Source of the DNA: an uncultured Lachnospiraceae bacterium
GTDB lineage: Bacteria; Bacillota; Clostridia; Lachnospirales; Lachnospiraceae
DNA: 64,000 nt
Direction of reading: 5' to 3'
NCBI GenBank assembly: GCA_910578715.1
Contig: CAJTRL010000009.1
Location: 1 to 64,000 of the forward strand
The notes under the pieces were generated by a model. That model was not told the origin of the DNA. It searched no databases and worked only from the letters and a program-made list of their open reading frames with translations. The position numbers were made by a program, and so were the translations under genes. This document shows, piece by piece, positions 1-9,116 of this stretch. How positions within the stretch are numbered: position 1 is the first letter of the stretch; the number at the start of each line of letters is the position of its first letter.

Positions 1-81
1 CACATAATCATTATAAATTTTCTCACCAATATTGAGTCCCGGATGAGATTCTCGCACTTCAGCTATAATGCAAAAATTCAA
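1..81 (-). CDS. 5' end of an unrecognised protein, cut by the window edge
   Basis: A reading frame of 27 codons runs off the left edge from a TTG start. An AGGGAGG ribosome binding site lies 8 bases upstream, which is the main support. The visible N-terminus reads MNFCIIAEVRESHPG and continues with a short mixed stretch. I do not recognise a family from so little sequence. The 180 bases between this start and the end of the recombinase gene show no other feature. Confidence 0.4.
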   Translation of the reverse strand, partial: MNFCIIAEVRESHPGLNIGEKIYNDYV

Positions 82-264
82 AACAAATACCTCCCTATAA
101 TTGTGCATATTTCCAATATAACCGTCAAATTTCTAAACTAACCGATACTCTGACATTATCCTTCCTGTTCACTACTGCAGGTTTTCTAACCAAGCACAAA
201 AGATAATTTCTTATTATCCGTCGTTTATCCCCCCCCTCATTTCCCTATCAGTTTGTCCCCCACC

Positions 265-1185
265 TCAAACCCTAAAATCCTTCCTCGGATGCTTCGCTGT
301 CAGAATATCCCGCTGCTTCTTCATCGCCACATGCGTATAAATCTCCGTGATATTAATTGAACTGTGGCCGAGCATTTCCTGAATGTACCGGATATCGACA
401 TCCGCTTCCAGCAGACTCGTGGCAAAAGTGTGGCGGAACATATGGGGCGTGATGTGCAGTTCAATTGCGGCGATAGAAGTATATTTGTGAATCATCCGCC
501 GGACGGCCTGGTCGGACAGAGCGCGCCCGGACTGATTGGCGAAAAAATGCCCGCAGCTTTGTATGTTATCTGCGAACGCATTTTTATATTCTTCCAGAAC
601 CCGGATGACATCATCATTTCCAATCTGAATCTGCCGTTCTTTTGAGCCCTTGCCGTAAATCAGTATATTTCTTTCATACAGGTTTACATCGCGGACTTTT
701 AAAGAACACAATTCCGAAATCCGCATGCCGGTAGCAAAAAGCAGTTCGATGACCGCAATATCCCGGAGGGTATTTTTTTTCAGATAATCGGTCTTAGCAT
801 CCGCATATTGTTGATACATAGTGGACAAAAAGCGTTCAACGGTGTGGAGAGGAATTGTTTTGGGGAGAATGACGGGCTCACGGAATCTTATTTGTATTTT
901 GTGAAAAGGATTTCGTTCGATAAGTTCCCGGTATTCAAAATAGTGGAAGAGCGCCTTGACGGAGGCAATTTTTCGTTTGACCGTCTTAGGCTTATAATTT
1001 TGGTGGAGTTCTGCAATAAAGTCTTCCAGAATGGTAGAGTTTATTTCTTCGAGTCTGGTACAGGGAATCCGGGAGCAGAACTGGGTCAGGTCGATGCGGT
1101 ATGCTTTCAGCGTTTTCTCATCCAGCCTTTTCTGATACCGGCAGTATGTCAGGTAATTTTCGATGTGTGTTTGTAAGCTGTTCAT
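265..1185 (-). CDS. Tyrosine recombinase, XerC/XerD type
   Basis: A 306-residue site-specific recombinase. It has an N-terminal SAM-like core-binding domain (about residues 1-95) and a C-terminal catalytic domain. All catalytic positions are visible: Arg in TGMRISELC, Lys in GKGSKERQ, the HMFRHTF His/Arg pair, His in MLGHSS, and the Tyr nucleophile in EIYTHV. The start was set at 1185 because GAGGAGG lies 7 bases upstream; a longer frame to 1269 would add 28 residues that enter a palindrome. Length matches Xer proteins (about 300). The palindrome at 1261-1482 begins just upstream of the gene. No partner integrase, phage genes or dif-like site is visible, so it may be a solitary mobile-element recombinase rather than the chromosomal XerC or XerD. 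Confidence 0.85.
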   Translation of the reverse strand: MNSLQTHIENYLTYCRYQKRLDEKTLKAYRIDLTQFCSRIPCTRLEEINSTILEDFIAELHQNYKPKTVKRKIASVKALFHYFEYRELIERNPFHKIQIRFREPVILPKTIPLHTVERFLSTMYQQYADAKTDYLKKNTLRDIAVIELLFATGMRISELCSLKVRDVNLYERNILIYGKGSKERQIQIGNDDVIRVLEEYKNAFADNIQSCGHFFANQSGRALSDQAVRRMIHKYTSIAAIELHITPHMFRHTFATSLLEADVDIRYIQEMLGHSSINITEIYTHVAMKKQRDILTAKHPRKDFRV

Positions 1186-1260
1186 GGTGAAGCCTCCTCG
1201 TTTTTTGTTCCAGTCTAGCATTTTCTTTTCTTTTTGTCCGCATGAGTATCGATAGAGGTA

Positions 1261-1482
1261 GGAAATCAATTTTCAGTTATTTTTGTTTTGGGCCGACAGA
1301 ATAGCCATAAATCCCTTGTAGGCACGCTTTTGCTCCGTGAGAGGCGTAACAGACGCTAAGCTCGATAAAACCTCTCTAAATCATAAGGCTACTTCCGTAG
1401 CCTACGTCTCTCAAGGGCCTTCGCGGGATTTATGTCTGCTCTGTCGGTCTTAGACCCTAAGAATAATTGAAAATTGATTTCC
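1261..1482. repeat. Long foldback (nested palindrome) element
   Basis: The outermost 15 bases are perfect inverted copies (1261-1275 and 1468-1482). Inside them lie imperfect arms that share the motifs CCGACAGA and ATAAATCCC in inverted order. The centre holds a short hairpin, GGCTAC-TTCC-GTAGCC. The unit lies in the 520-base gap between the recombinase and methyltransferase genes and has no credible coding frame. The rest of that gap (1483-1705) shows nothing I can name. Similar nested foldbacks occur at 9.1, 29.8, 31.9 and 63.5 kb. Confidence 0.75.
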
Positions 1483-1705
1483 GTGTCGATAGGGGGAAAT
1501 GGGCTTGCCGATTCCGATAACGGAAAGCTCCGGTAATAGAAAATACAAAAACAGTAGAGAATTTCCGGTTCTGGTGATAGAATGAAAACATCAGGAAAAT
1601 TGAGCGGAAAACTTCCGGAAATCACCGGACTTTCAGAAGACAACGATATACGTGGCCGTGGAGAAAACGAAGAGTGTATATATAGATTTGGGAGAACAAA
1701 CAAGT

Positions 1706-2356
1706 ATGCTGGAAAAAATGCAGGATTTTTTTGAAAAAAGACTGCCAGGCTATGAGGAACATATGCTGGCAAATATCGAAGGAGCGTCCGATTTTTATCA
1801 ATTTACGGCAAGGCAGCTTCCGCTGAAAAAGAACTGTAAAATTCTCGATTTGGGGTGTGGAACAGGACTGGAACTGGAGGAATACTTCCGGCTGAATCCC
1901 GATGCGCATGTCACAGGGATAGATTTATCAAACGCCATGCTGAAACAACTTGAAAAGAAATTTCCGCATCGGAATCTCCGCCTGATAAACGGTTCCTATT
2001 TTGATGTTTCCTTTGATGATAAAACATATAATGCTGCCGTATCGGTTGAATCGCTGCATCATTTTACAGAAGAGCAAAAATTGATGTTATATCAGAAGGT
2101 ACTGCATGCGCTGACGGACGACGGGTATTTTATTCTTACGGATTATTTGGCGGAGTCGGACGAACTGGAAAAGGCATATTTTGAAAATCTGGAACAGCTG
2201 AAAAAGGAACAGGGGATTATGGATAACGAATCTTATCACTATGATACGCCGTTGACGACTGCGCATGAAATCAGCATATTAAAGGCGGCGGGCTTTTCCG
2301 GCGCGGAAATTCTGAAAAGCTGGGGCGCAACCTATACCATCAGGGCAGTACGGTGA
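1706..2356 (+). CDS. Class I SAM-dependent methyltransferase
   Basis: A 216-residue cytosolic methyltransferase. The SAM-binding motif I is ILDLGCGTGLE at about residues 45-55, followed by the acidic loop GIDLSNAML and the post-core VSVESLHHF, which fits the type-11/12 methyltransferase fold. The substrate cannot be read from the sequence. The ATG at 1706 (MLEKMQDFFEKR) was chosen because relatives begin with this xFFxKRxxGYxxHM segment and GGGAGAA precedes it. A GTG at 1652 would add 18 residues but has no clear ribosome binding site. The alpha/beta hydrolase gene follows 34 bases later in the same direction, so the two may be co-transcribed. Confidence 0.8.
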   Translation: MLEKMQDFFEKRLPGYEEHMLANIEGASDFYQFTARQLPLKKNCKILDLGCGTGLELEEYFRLNPDAHVTGIDLSNAMLKQLEKKFPHRNLRLINGSYFDVSFDDKTYNAAVSVESLHHFTEEQKLMLYQKVLHALTDDGYFILTDYLAESDELEKAYFENLEQLKKEQGIMDNESYHYDTPLTTAHEISILKAAGFSGAEILKSWGATYTIRAVR

Positions 2357-2390
2357 TTTCGCAAAGGTATGCGTTAAAGGAGGTAAGACC

Positions 2391-3332
2391 GTGCGGATGA
2401 AGAAGGCAATCGTTTTTATCGTTGTAATCTTAATTCTCGTATTTTTGATTATTTATGTAAACCATAAAATCAGACTGCATCGAGAAGCGGAACTATTTAC
2501 GCCATTAGGACAGCTTGTGGAGGTTGACGGGCATCTTATGAGCGTTTACACGGAAGGCAGTGGAGAAACAACGCTGGTGTTTTTATCGGGCGGCGGGACT
2601 TGTTCGCCGATATTGGATTTTAGGTCGTTATATTCGCTATTGAGCGATACTTACCGGATTGCGGTGGTGGAAAAATTCGGTTACGGGTTCAGCGATATCG
2701 TGGATAAAAGCCGAGACATCGACTCGATATTAGAAGATACGAGAGCCGCGCTGACTGCGGCCGGTCTGGAAGCGCCATATGTTTTGTGTCCCCATTCCAT
2801 GTCTGGTCTGGAAGCGCTGTACTGGGCGCAGAAATATCCCGATGAGGTATCTGCGATTATCGGACTGGATATGGCGGTGCCGCAGTATTATGAGGATATG
2901 AAAATTAATAAACCGATGATGCGTGCTGCGGGGATGGCGGCAAAGATTGGCATTACCCGGCTGATTCCGGGAATTGCGGAGAGCGATGCCATAAAGTATG
3001 GCACGCTGACGGAGGAGGAAAAAGAGATTTACAAAGCGGTTTTTTATCGCAGAACGGCGACCGCGTCCATGCTCAATGAAATGGACGTGGTGAAAGAAAA
3101 TGCGAAGAAAGTCGGCAGTCTGGGCGTTCCGCAAGTCCCTATCCTTCTGTTTCTTTCGGATGGCTCCGGCGGAACGGGATTTGAGAAAGATACCTGGAGG
3201 CAGACTGCAGTCGGATATGTTTCCCAGGCGGAGCGGGGAAGCTATGTGGAGCTGGACTGTCCACATTATGTTCACGATTACGAATATGGAAAGATAGCTG
3301 CCGAGATAGAAGGTTTTCTAACGGCACAATAG
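2391..3332 (+). CDS. Membrane-anchored alpha/beta hydrolase
   Basis: A 313-residue alpha/beta-fold hydrolase with one N-terminal hydrophobic helix (about residues 4-23), suggesting anchoring with the catalytic domain outside the membrane. The nucleophile elbow is HSMSG (G-x-S-x-G variant), the oxyanion region is FLSGGGTCS, and the C-terminal PHYVHDY supplies the likely catalytic His. The start is GTG at 2391, with AAGGAGG 7 bases upstream; an ATG two codons later is less well spaced. The substrate is unknown. Confidence 0.8.
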   Translation: MRMKKAIVFIVVILILVFLIIYVNHKIRLHREAELFTPLGQLVEVDGHLMSVYTEGSGETTLVFLSGGGTCSPILDFRSLYSLLSDTYRIAVVEKFGYGFSDIVDKSRDIDSILEDTRAALTAAGLEAPYVLCPHSMSGLEALYWAQKYPDEVSAIIGLDMAVPQYYEDMKINKPMMRAAGMAAKIGITRLIPGIAESDAIKYGTLTEEEKEIYKAVFYRRTATASMLNEMDVVKENAKKVGSLGVPQVPILLFLSDGSGGTGFEKDTWRQTAVGYVSQAERGSYVELDCPHYVHDYEYGKIAAEIEGFLTAQ

Positions 3333-3377
3333 GATAGCAGTCGGGAATTTGTGTCTGCACAAAGAAAGTGATATCGA

Positions 3378-3612
3378 TTGGATAATGCTTCCTCTAAAGA
3401 ATATATCCGGGAGTCCGAGCCGGATAAACGGGACAAAGGGTATGCCTGGTATACGGCAATTGGGCTGCAGGCAGTTGACGGATTGAAAACATCTGAATAT
3501 CTGGTGCGTACCGCCATCCGTAATATTGAAGGTGAGATATCCTTTGAAGAGGCAGATTGATGCTGTTCGGAGTTACGTCAAAACGTCCGTGGGCAGACGG
3601 GATTGTGGAAAT
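3378..3612 (+). pseudogene. Frameshifted VbhA-like antitoxin of a Fic toxin-antitoxin pair
   Basis: The first frame (3378-3560, TTG start) encodes 60 residues including KGYAWYTAIGLQAVDGLKTS and NIEGEISFEEAD. From memory these match the N-terminal part of VbhA-family antitoxins that pair with Fic AMP-transferases. The frame stops at 3560, but the +1 frame continues with QIDAVRSYVKTSVGRRD, which resembles the expected family C-terminus. This indicates a one-base frameshift. The ribosome binding site is weak. The Fic C-terminus remnant at 4255-4590, beyond the acetyltransferase gene, supports the reading. Confidence 0.6.
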
Positions 3613-3630
3613 GGAAAGGGAGAATTTGGA

Positions 3631-4254
3631 ATGAATACTTATCAGGTGATAGATGAAAAAAATTGGGAGAGGGCTATGCACTGTATGGTTTTCAGGGGAA
3701 GCGTGGAGCCTGCTTTCTGTGTGACGTTTGAGGCGGATATCACAAATTTCCGGCGGAAGGTGAAGGCGCAGAACCTTTCTTTTACGCTTGCGTTCGTGTA
3801 TGCGGTATGTAAATGCGCAGATGGGATTGAAGCGTTCCGGTATCGTTTTCTGGATGGGAAGGTGGTTCTTTTTGAGCATATTGATACTGCATTTACTTAT
3901 CTGAATCAGGATACGGGGTTGTTCAAGGTGGTTAATGTGCCGCTTCGGGGCAGTATTCAGGAATATGTGGAGACGGCGGGAAGGACTGCCAGGGAGCAGA
4001 AGGAATATTTTACCGGCCCTCTTGGAAATGATGTGTTCCAGTGTTCGCCTATGCCCTGGATTACCTATACGCATATCTCACATACCAATTCCGGGAAAAA
4101 GGATAATGCGACGCCGTTGTTTGATTGGGGGAAATATTATGAGAAGGACGGTAAGATTGTCATGCCCGTATCTGTGCAGGCTCATCACTCTTTTGTGGAT
4201 GGGATGCATATTGGACAGTTTGCGGATATGCTCCAGAAATATTTGGAATCATGA
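3631..4254 (+). CDS. Chloramphenicol acetyltransferase-like protein (CatA family)
   Basis: A 207-residue cytosolic acyl-CoA-dependent O-acetyltransferase of the CatA fold. It aligns over its length with classical CATs: an N-terminal xNWxRxxH-like segment, WITYTHISH in the middle, WGKYYEKDGKIVMPV, and the catalytic HHSFVDG (HHxxxDG, His185/His186). It is slightly shorter than canonical CAT (about 215-220). The start at 3631 follows an AAGGGAG site. It is flanked on both sides by remnants of one toxin-antitoxin locus, so it replaced or interrupted that locus. Chloramphenicol resistance is plausible but not certain; many CatA homologues act on other substrates. Confidence 0.8.
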   Translation: MNTYQVIDEKNWERAMHCMVFRGSVEPAFCVTFEADITNFRRKVKAQNLSFTLAFVYAVCKCADGIEAFRYRFLDGKVVLFEHIDTAFTYLNQDTGLFKVVNVPLRGSIQEYVETAGRTAREQKEYFTGPLGNDVFQCSPMPWITYTHISHTNSGKKDNATPLFDWGKYYEKDGKIVMPVSVQAHHSFVDGMHIGQFADMLQKYLES

Positions 4255-4590
4255 TTTGAAAAACGGCATCTGCGGGACGACAGAATTTCTGGAGCTGTTT
4301 TTGAAGAATCTTCTTCTGAATGAGAACCATCCGCTTCAAAACCGGACATTGAAGCATTAAAACCGGACATTGAGAAATCGTTCCATCCGAAAACGGCAGG
4401 CCATATCCTGGAACTGCATGACACACTGGGTCAGGCGATTTTTGGCCGCTCGGATGTGATGAGGATAATTGACATGAAACCGTCCAGAGCATCGGAGCTT
4501 TTGAGCGAGATGTCAGAACATGGAGTCATCGAACCGGTATCCGGTCACGGCAAAGGAAAATACAGATTCAGGCAGCGGCAAAGCTCATGA
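4255..4590 (+). pseudogene. C-terminal remnant of a Fic-domain protein
   Basis: Immediately after the acetyltransferase stop codon, one frame reads GTTEFLELFLKNLLLNENHP. A second frame from about 4330 carries repeated KPDIE motifs, then a winged-helix segment with IFGRSDVM, KPSRASELL and PVSGHGKGKYRF, ending at TGA 4588-4590. This order (helical end of the Fic domain, repeated linker, winged helix) is what I recall for Lachnospiraceae Fic proteins. The change of frame and the missing N-terminal half, including the HPFxxGNGR active site, show that it is non-functional. Confidence 0.6.
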
Positions 4591-4592
4591 TT

Positions 4593-7268
4593 CTATTCCC
4601 CTTCCCGCAGTCTTTCCACAATCGATTTCCTGGCTGTCTGCCGGTAAGCGATGAGCGGAACGAGCAGACCAATCAGTGCAAAAACCGGCATGATGAAAAG
4701 GAGCGGCGTTACCGTAAAATGGTAGCTGAAAAACCAGAACACACTGCTTAGCGCGTCTGCGGCAAAGGGCGCCGTCGCAAGGGTCAGGAGGAGAGAGAAG
4801 GCGAGGGAACCGAGGGTCAGCAGCTCTCCTTCCATCATCAGCATCTTTTTTAACTGCCGTCCCGTCATGCCGACGGACTGCAGAACGGCAAATTCTTTGC
4901 GGCGGGCAATGACGTTTGTCAGGATAACGTTGAAGAAATTCAGAATCCCGATGAAGCCGATGATAAGGCTTAAAACGGAGCCGCAAAGCCGATACATGCG
5001 TTTTTCGGCCGCAAAACCTTCCATATATAGTTTTTTGCTTTCATAGGCATACTGCGGCATGCTTTTTCCCGTCAGTCCGGCGATATAGTTTTCCATTGAT
5101 TCAGCCGCATCTTCTTCCATATCGAAGAGATAATACATGACGGCGTCGGTTCCGGTGTCCCGGCAGAATGTGTCCGCGCCCATCACAAATTCATCCCTTC
5201 CGTAGTAGCGGTAAGTGATGGCGGCCGGAATATCCACAAGCGCGGCGACTTCATATTCGATATCCCGCTGTTTCAGGATGCGTACGTCGGCATACTGTCT
5301 TTCCGCTTCAGGAATGCTTTCCACGTCAGGATAGATTTCCCCGGTCAGGGTATTGTAAATTTCCGTTTCGTCAATATAGCGGATGGTCATCCGGTCGCCG
5401 ACTTTTGGCCAGTTGCTGCCTTCTCTGGCGCTTCCGTCGGCATTCTGTTCGTATACGGCGGCGATATAATGGGAGTCTCCGTCTTCATACAGTCCGGACA
5501 GGTCGCCTTCCAGAACGGTCAGCTTATCGAGGCAGAAGGGCTCCATGCCATAGAGCTGTACGGTATCGGTAATCAGGCCGTTTTCTTTTTCGGCGTCCGC
5601 CAGCCTTTCATCTATCTGCGATTCCGAATAAAACCGCCCGTAGGACTGCCGGTAGTAGTCTTCCGTGACAAATTCCTGTGCGATGCCGTATTTCCCATAG
5701 GTTTTTCCGCCGGCCGCGATGCCGCCCTGAGCGTTTACCGCCGCGACGGCGTCTTCCGAAACGCCCATTTCTTCGGAAAAGTCCGGGTGTCCGGCGCCTG
5801 TCTGGAAATAGCCGGTGTGGGCAAAAATGAAATCCGCCGTGATGTTGCGCAGGTATTTATCCATATCGAATCCGTCCGTCAGCGTAACCGTCATGTTCAG
5901 AAGAACGACGGAAAGGGAGAGAGAAATAACGGTCAGGGCTGTTTTTTTCCGGTTCCTTCCCAGATTGGCCCATGCCATCCGAAAGAGTCCCCCGCGAAGA
6001 AAAGTGTGCCGCTTCCCGTTCCGCGCGCGGGATGAAATTCCATCCGTGTAACGGGCCGCGTCGATGGGGGAAACGCCGGCGGCTATCCGGCCCGGCCTGC
6101 GACAGGAGACGATGACTGTTAAAAAGGAAAAAAGCGCGGAGCCGGCAAAAATCCACGGACTGATGGAAAGCGCTCCCTGGTATACATTCAGGTTTTTCAG
6201 GACGATGGGGGTCAGAACTGCGCCAATACCGTAACCGATAAGCAGTCCCGCGGGGATTCCGGCGGCGGATAAAATGGTTGCCTGTAAAAAAATCATGTGC
6301 CGGAGCTGTTTTCCCGTCGTGCCGATGGTCTTTAAGAGTCCGTAGAAACGGATATCGTTTGCAATGGAAATCTGAAAAATATTATAGATAATCAGATATC
6401 CGGTGAGCATGATGATAAAGACGATGAGAAGAACTGCAAGTATCGTCTGTAAATCCAGATAGTCGGCGGACTGTACGTTGATATAGCCCCAGTTGACGCC
6501 GGCATGGATATAGGTATCTTCTTCGGCGCGGTTTTCGCTCTGATAGCCGTGCCGTGCCACAACGTCCAGAAGGTCTTCTTCTATATGGGCGGAGTTTGGA
6601 AACATTATTTCCAGAGCATACAACCCGGTCATGCCGTCGAGACACTGGCAGTTCGTGCCATCCAGGATTTCCTGAACGCGGCTTTCGGGCAGCAGCACAT
6701 GGTTTGCGGGGGAAACCCGGTCATATTCCCAGAAGCCGCAAAGCGTGAACGTTTCGGTTGTTCTGACGCCGTCCACGTTAAACGTCATGGTGAACTTTGC
6801 GCCGATTTCCGGCTCCACGCCGAGCAGCGCGAGGACGGCCGTGTCCGTTGCGGCCTCATCGGTTCCTTCTGCGGGAAGACGGCCTTCCGTAGGCTCTAAA
6901 AAGCTCCATTTCGCATAGTTGGCATCGGCATAGCTGATTTCCACATGGGATTTGTGAAAAGGCGCTTCATAGGGAACGCCCAGAAACCGCCTGACGCCGT
7001 ATTCCCGGATAAGCGGGTCTTCGCACAGTTCTTCCAGCTGCTTTTTGGTCAGGAATTTAAAGTCCCCGTGGGCATAACCGCCGACCTGTCGGAAATTGGA
7101 CTGCTCATAGCCGTAAACGATGGACAGGGCGATGGTGAAAATGGCGGTGAACAGAACCGCTGTCAGGGAAATGGCGAGAATGGCCACGATGTTTCTTGTT
7201 CTGGCCGCCTTCATATTCCGGAAGCTGATGCGGCGGACGCATTTTTGATTGCGCACATGAATTTTCAT
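4593..7268 (-). CDS. ABC transporter permease, FtsX/MacB-like
   Basis: An 891-residue integral membrane protein with an N-terminal transmembrane helix, a large extracellular domain (about residues 60-260), three helices near 275-390, a second helix and extracellular domain (about 450-745), and three C-terminal helices. This is a duplicated FtsX-like arrangement. MIFLQATILSAAGIPAGLL and MLMMEGELLTLGSLAFSLL are the FtsX core helices. Its ATG overlaps the ATPase stop codon, so the two are translationally coupled. With the kinase and regulator upstream it probably forms a regulated exporter or antimicrobial-peptide resistance unit. It is larger than BceB (about 650) and has a different layout. 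Confidence 0.88.
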   Translation of the reverse strand: MKIHVRNQKCVRRISFRNMKAARTRNIVAILAISLTAVLFTAIFTIALSIVYGYEQSNFRQVGGYAHGDFKFLTKKQLEELCEDPLIREYGVRRFLGVPYEAPFHKSHVEISYADANYAKWSFLEPTEGRLPAEGTDEAATDTAVLALLGVEPEIGAKFTMTFNVDGVRTTETFTLCGFWEYDRVSPANHVLLPESRVQEILDGTNCQCLDGMTGLYALEIMFPNSAHIEEDLLDVVARHGYQSENRAEEDTYIHAGVNWGYINVQSADYLDLQTILAVLLIVFIIMLTGYLIIYNIFQISIANDIRFYGLLKTIGTTGKQLRHMIFLQATILSAAGIPAGLLIGYGIGAVLTPIVLKNLNVYQGALSISPWIFAGSALFSFLTVIVSCRRPGRIAAGVSPIDAARYTDGISSRARNGKRHTFLRGGLFRMAWANLGRNRKKTALTVISLSLSVVLLNMTVTLTDGFDMDKYLRNITADFIFAHTGYFQTGAGHPDFSEEMGVSEDAVAAVNAQGGIAAGGKTYGKYGIAQEFVTEDYYRQSYGRFYSESQIDERLADAEKENGLITDTVQLYGMEPFCLDKLTVLEGDLSGLYEDGDSHYIAAVYEQNADGSAREGSNWPKVGDRMTIRYIDETEIYNTLTGEIYPDVESIPEAERQYADVRILKQRDIEYEVAALVDIPAAITYRYYGRDEFVMGADTFCRDTGTDAVMYYLFDMEEDAAESMENYIAGLTGKSMPQYAYESKKLYMEGFAAEKRMYRLCGSVLSLIIGFIGILNFFNVILTNVIARRKEFAVLQSVGMTGRQLKKMLMMEGELLTLGSLAFSLLLTLATAPFAADALSSVFWFFSYHFTVTPLLFIMPVFALIGLLVPLIAYRQTARKSIVERLREGE

Positions 7269-7981
7269 TGCCCCACACCTCCTTCTTCCTTCCGAGATTC
7301 CGGCGTCTGCAGCATGCCGTCCTCGATGCGGATGATGCGGTCGGCAAGTTGGGCAATATCTTCGTTATGGGTAATCATGACGATGGTCTGGGAAAACTTC
7401 CGGCTCGTAATTTTCAAAAGCCCCAGAACGTCCTGGGAAGTTTTGCTGTCCAGGTTGCCGGTCGGTTCGTCGGCCAGAACGATTGCCGGTTTGGAGGCGA
7501 GCGCGCGTCCGATGGCGACGCGCTGCTGCTGGCCGCCGGACAGGTTGTTTGGAAGACTCCGCAATTTTTCATGAAGGCCGAGCGTATGAATGATGTCGTC
7601 AATATATTCTTTGTCGATAACGCCGCCGTCGAGCTGGATGGGCAGAACGATATTTTCATAGACCGTTAAAACCGGAACCAGATTATAATTCTGAAAAACA
7701 AATCCGATTTTTCTCCGGCGGAAGATGGTCAGCGCTTCTTCTTTCAGGGAAAAAATATCCTTGCCGTCCACGGTGACGCTGCCGGAAGTGGGGCGGTCGA
7801 GTCCGCCGAGCATATGGAGAAGTGTGGATTTTCCGCTGCCGCTTGTTCCGACGACGGCGACAAATTCCCCTTTCCGGATGGAAAGACTGACGTTTTTCAG
7901 CGCGTGGACTGCGTTTTCGCCTTTCCCATAAATTTTGGTAAGGTGGGATGTCGATAAAATAGAGGTTGATAAAATAGACAT
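7265..7981 (-). CDS. ABC transporter ATP-binding protein (MacB/LolD type)
   Basis: A 238-residue nucleotide-binding subunit with all motifs intact: Walker A GTSGSGKST (about residues 45-53), Q-loop VFQNYNLVP, signature LSGGQQQRVAIGRALA, Walker B IVLADEPTGNLD, and the H-loop MITHNE. The F-QNYNLVPVLTVYENI region is typical of the family that pairs with FtsX-like permeases. The start at 7981 has AAGGAAA 6 bases upstream. Its last codons overlap the permease start. It would energise that permease at the cytoplasmic face. Confidence 0.93.
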   Translation of the reverse strand: MSILSTSILSTSHLTKIYGKGENAVHALKNVSLSIRKGEFVAVVGTSGSGKSTLLHMLGGLDRPTSGSVTVDGKDIFSLKEEALTIFRRRKIGFVFQNYNLVPVLTVYENIVLPIQLDGGVIDKEYIDDIIHTLGLHEKLRSLPNNLSGGQQQRVAIGRALASKPAIVLADEPTGNLDSKTSQDVLGLLKITSRKFSQTIVMITHNEDIAQLADRIIRIEDGMLQTPESRKEEGGVGQ

Positions 7982-8082
7982 AGCAGTTTCCTTCTTGATA
8001 AAAAAGTATTGCAGATTGTTTTCTGCAACACCAATATTACCATCCGATTCTTTCCAGATTCTTTCCGAGGATGAAAAAAATC

Positions 8083-9096
8083 TTACGGTTTTGACAGATT
8101 TTGCGGGGAAGGAGGCGTTTCACGGCTTTGCAAGTCTGATGAGGCGGCCGGGAGGCAGACCGTAAAAACAGAGCCTTTTCCGGGCGCGGAGGAAAGTCTG
8201 ATATAACCGTTTTCAAAGGAGATGATTTCTCTCGCCAGATAGAGGCCGATGCCGACGCCTTCCTTGTCGGAAACGGAGGGGGAACGGTAGAAGCGGGAAA
8301 AGACCTGGGCCTGTTCTTCTTCGGCAATCCCGATTCCGGTATCCGCGATTTCGATACGGCAGAACAGCTCATAAGGAATGAGCCTTATCGTGATGCCGCC
8401 CGTTTCCGTATATTTTACGGCATTGTCCAGAAGATTGCAGAGGGCTTCCAAAGTCCATTTTTCGTCAAAAACAGCGTAAGGTTCCGTGTCCAGGAACTCT
8501 GTGCCGGAAGGTTCTATGCCGAAAGGCTCTATGCCGAAAGGCTCTATGCAAAGGGTAAGCCCTTTTGCTTCGGCCGCCGGAGTAAACTGCTCACAGGCCT
8601 TTTTAAGCATCGGCATAACGGCTCCGCTCCTGGGGTGCAGCGATAAAACGCCTGTTTCCAGACGGGATATTTTGATGAGAGAGGAGATGAGAAACTCCAG
8701 CTTCTGCGTCTGGCCGGCAATTATGTTTACATAACTACGGCTCTCTTCCGGAAGAAGCTGTTCCTGTAAAAGTTCACTGTAAAGCCGGAGACTGGCGATG
8801 GGGGTTTTGGTCTGATGGGAGATATCCGAAAGCAATCTCTGGAGCCGCTCTTTTTCGGCGGCGGTGTTTCCGGCGGAAATAGCGGACGCGTCCAGATAGC
8901 GGGCGAGTTTAAACTCCAGCGCGGAGAGTGTGGATTCGTCAATCCGCTCCACCACAAAATTTCCCTGTATCGCCTCGTCCAGCATCCGCTCCATCCGCTC
9001 TATTGTATGTTTGGTGGAAAAATAGCAGCGGGCGGCAACGGCGATGGAAATGATGATGGAAATGACCGCAGTTCCGATGATAACAGACTGAAACAT
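8083..9096 (-). CDS. Sensor histidine kinase
   Basis: A 337-residue membrane kinase with one N-terminal transmembrane helix and almost no extracytoplasmic sensor. The H-box is LLSDISHQTKTPIASL. The ATPase domain shows the N-box LCNLLDNAVKYT, G1 IADTGIGIAEE, and the G2 region EGVGIGLYLAREI. The start at 9096 has AAAGGAGG 5 bases upstream. Three 15-base units (8510-8554) encode a small GIEPF repeat just before the N-box. It pairs with the response regulator upstream. The small sensor suggests it detects its signal in the membrane or through the transporter (inference). Confidence 0.9.
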   Translation of the reverse strand: MFQSVIIGTAVISIIISIAVAARCYFSTKHTIERMERMLDEAIQGNFVVERIDESTLSALEFKLARYLDASAISAGNTAAEKERLQRLLSDISHQTKTPIASLRLYSELLQEQLLPEESRSYVNIIAGQTQKLEFLISSLIKISRLETGVLSLHPRSGAVMPMLKKACEQFTPAAEAKGLTLCIEPFGIEPFGIEPSGTEFLDTEPYAVFDEKWTLEALCNLLDNAVKYTETGGITIRLIPYELFCRIEIADTGIGIAEEEQAQVFSRFYRSPSVSDKEGVGIGLYLAREIISFENGYIRLSSAPGKGSVFTVCLPAASSDLQSRETPPSPQNLSKP

Positions 9097-9116
9097 GATA
9101 TCCTCCTTTCCCTTTT

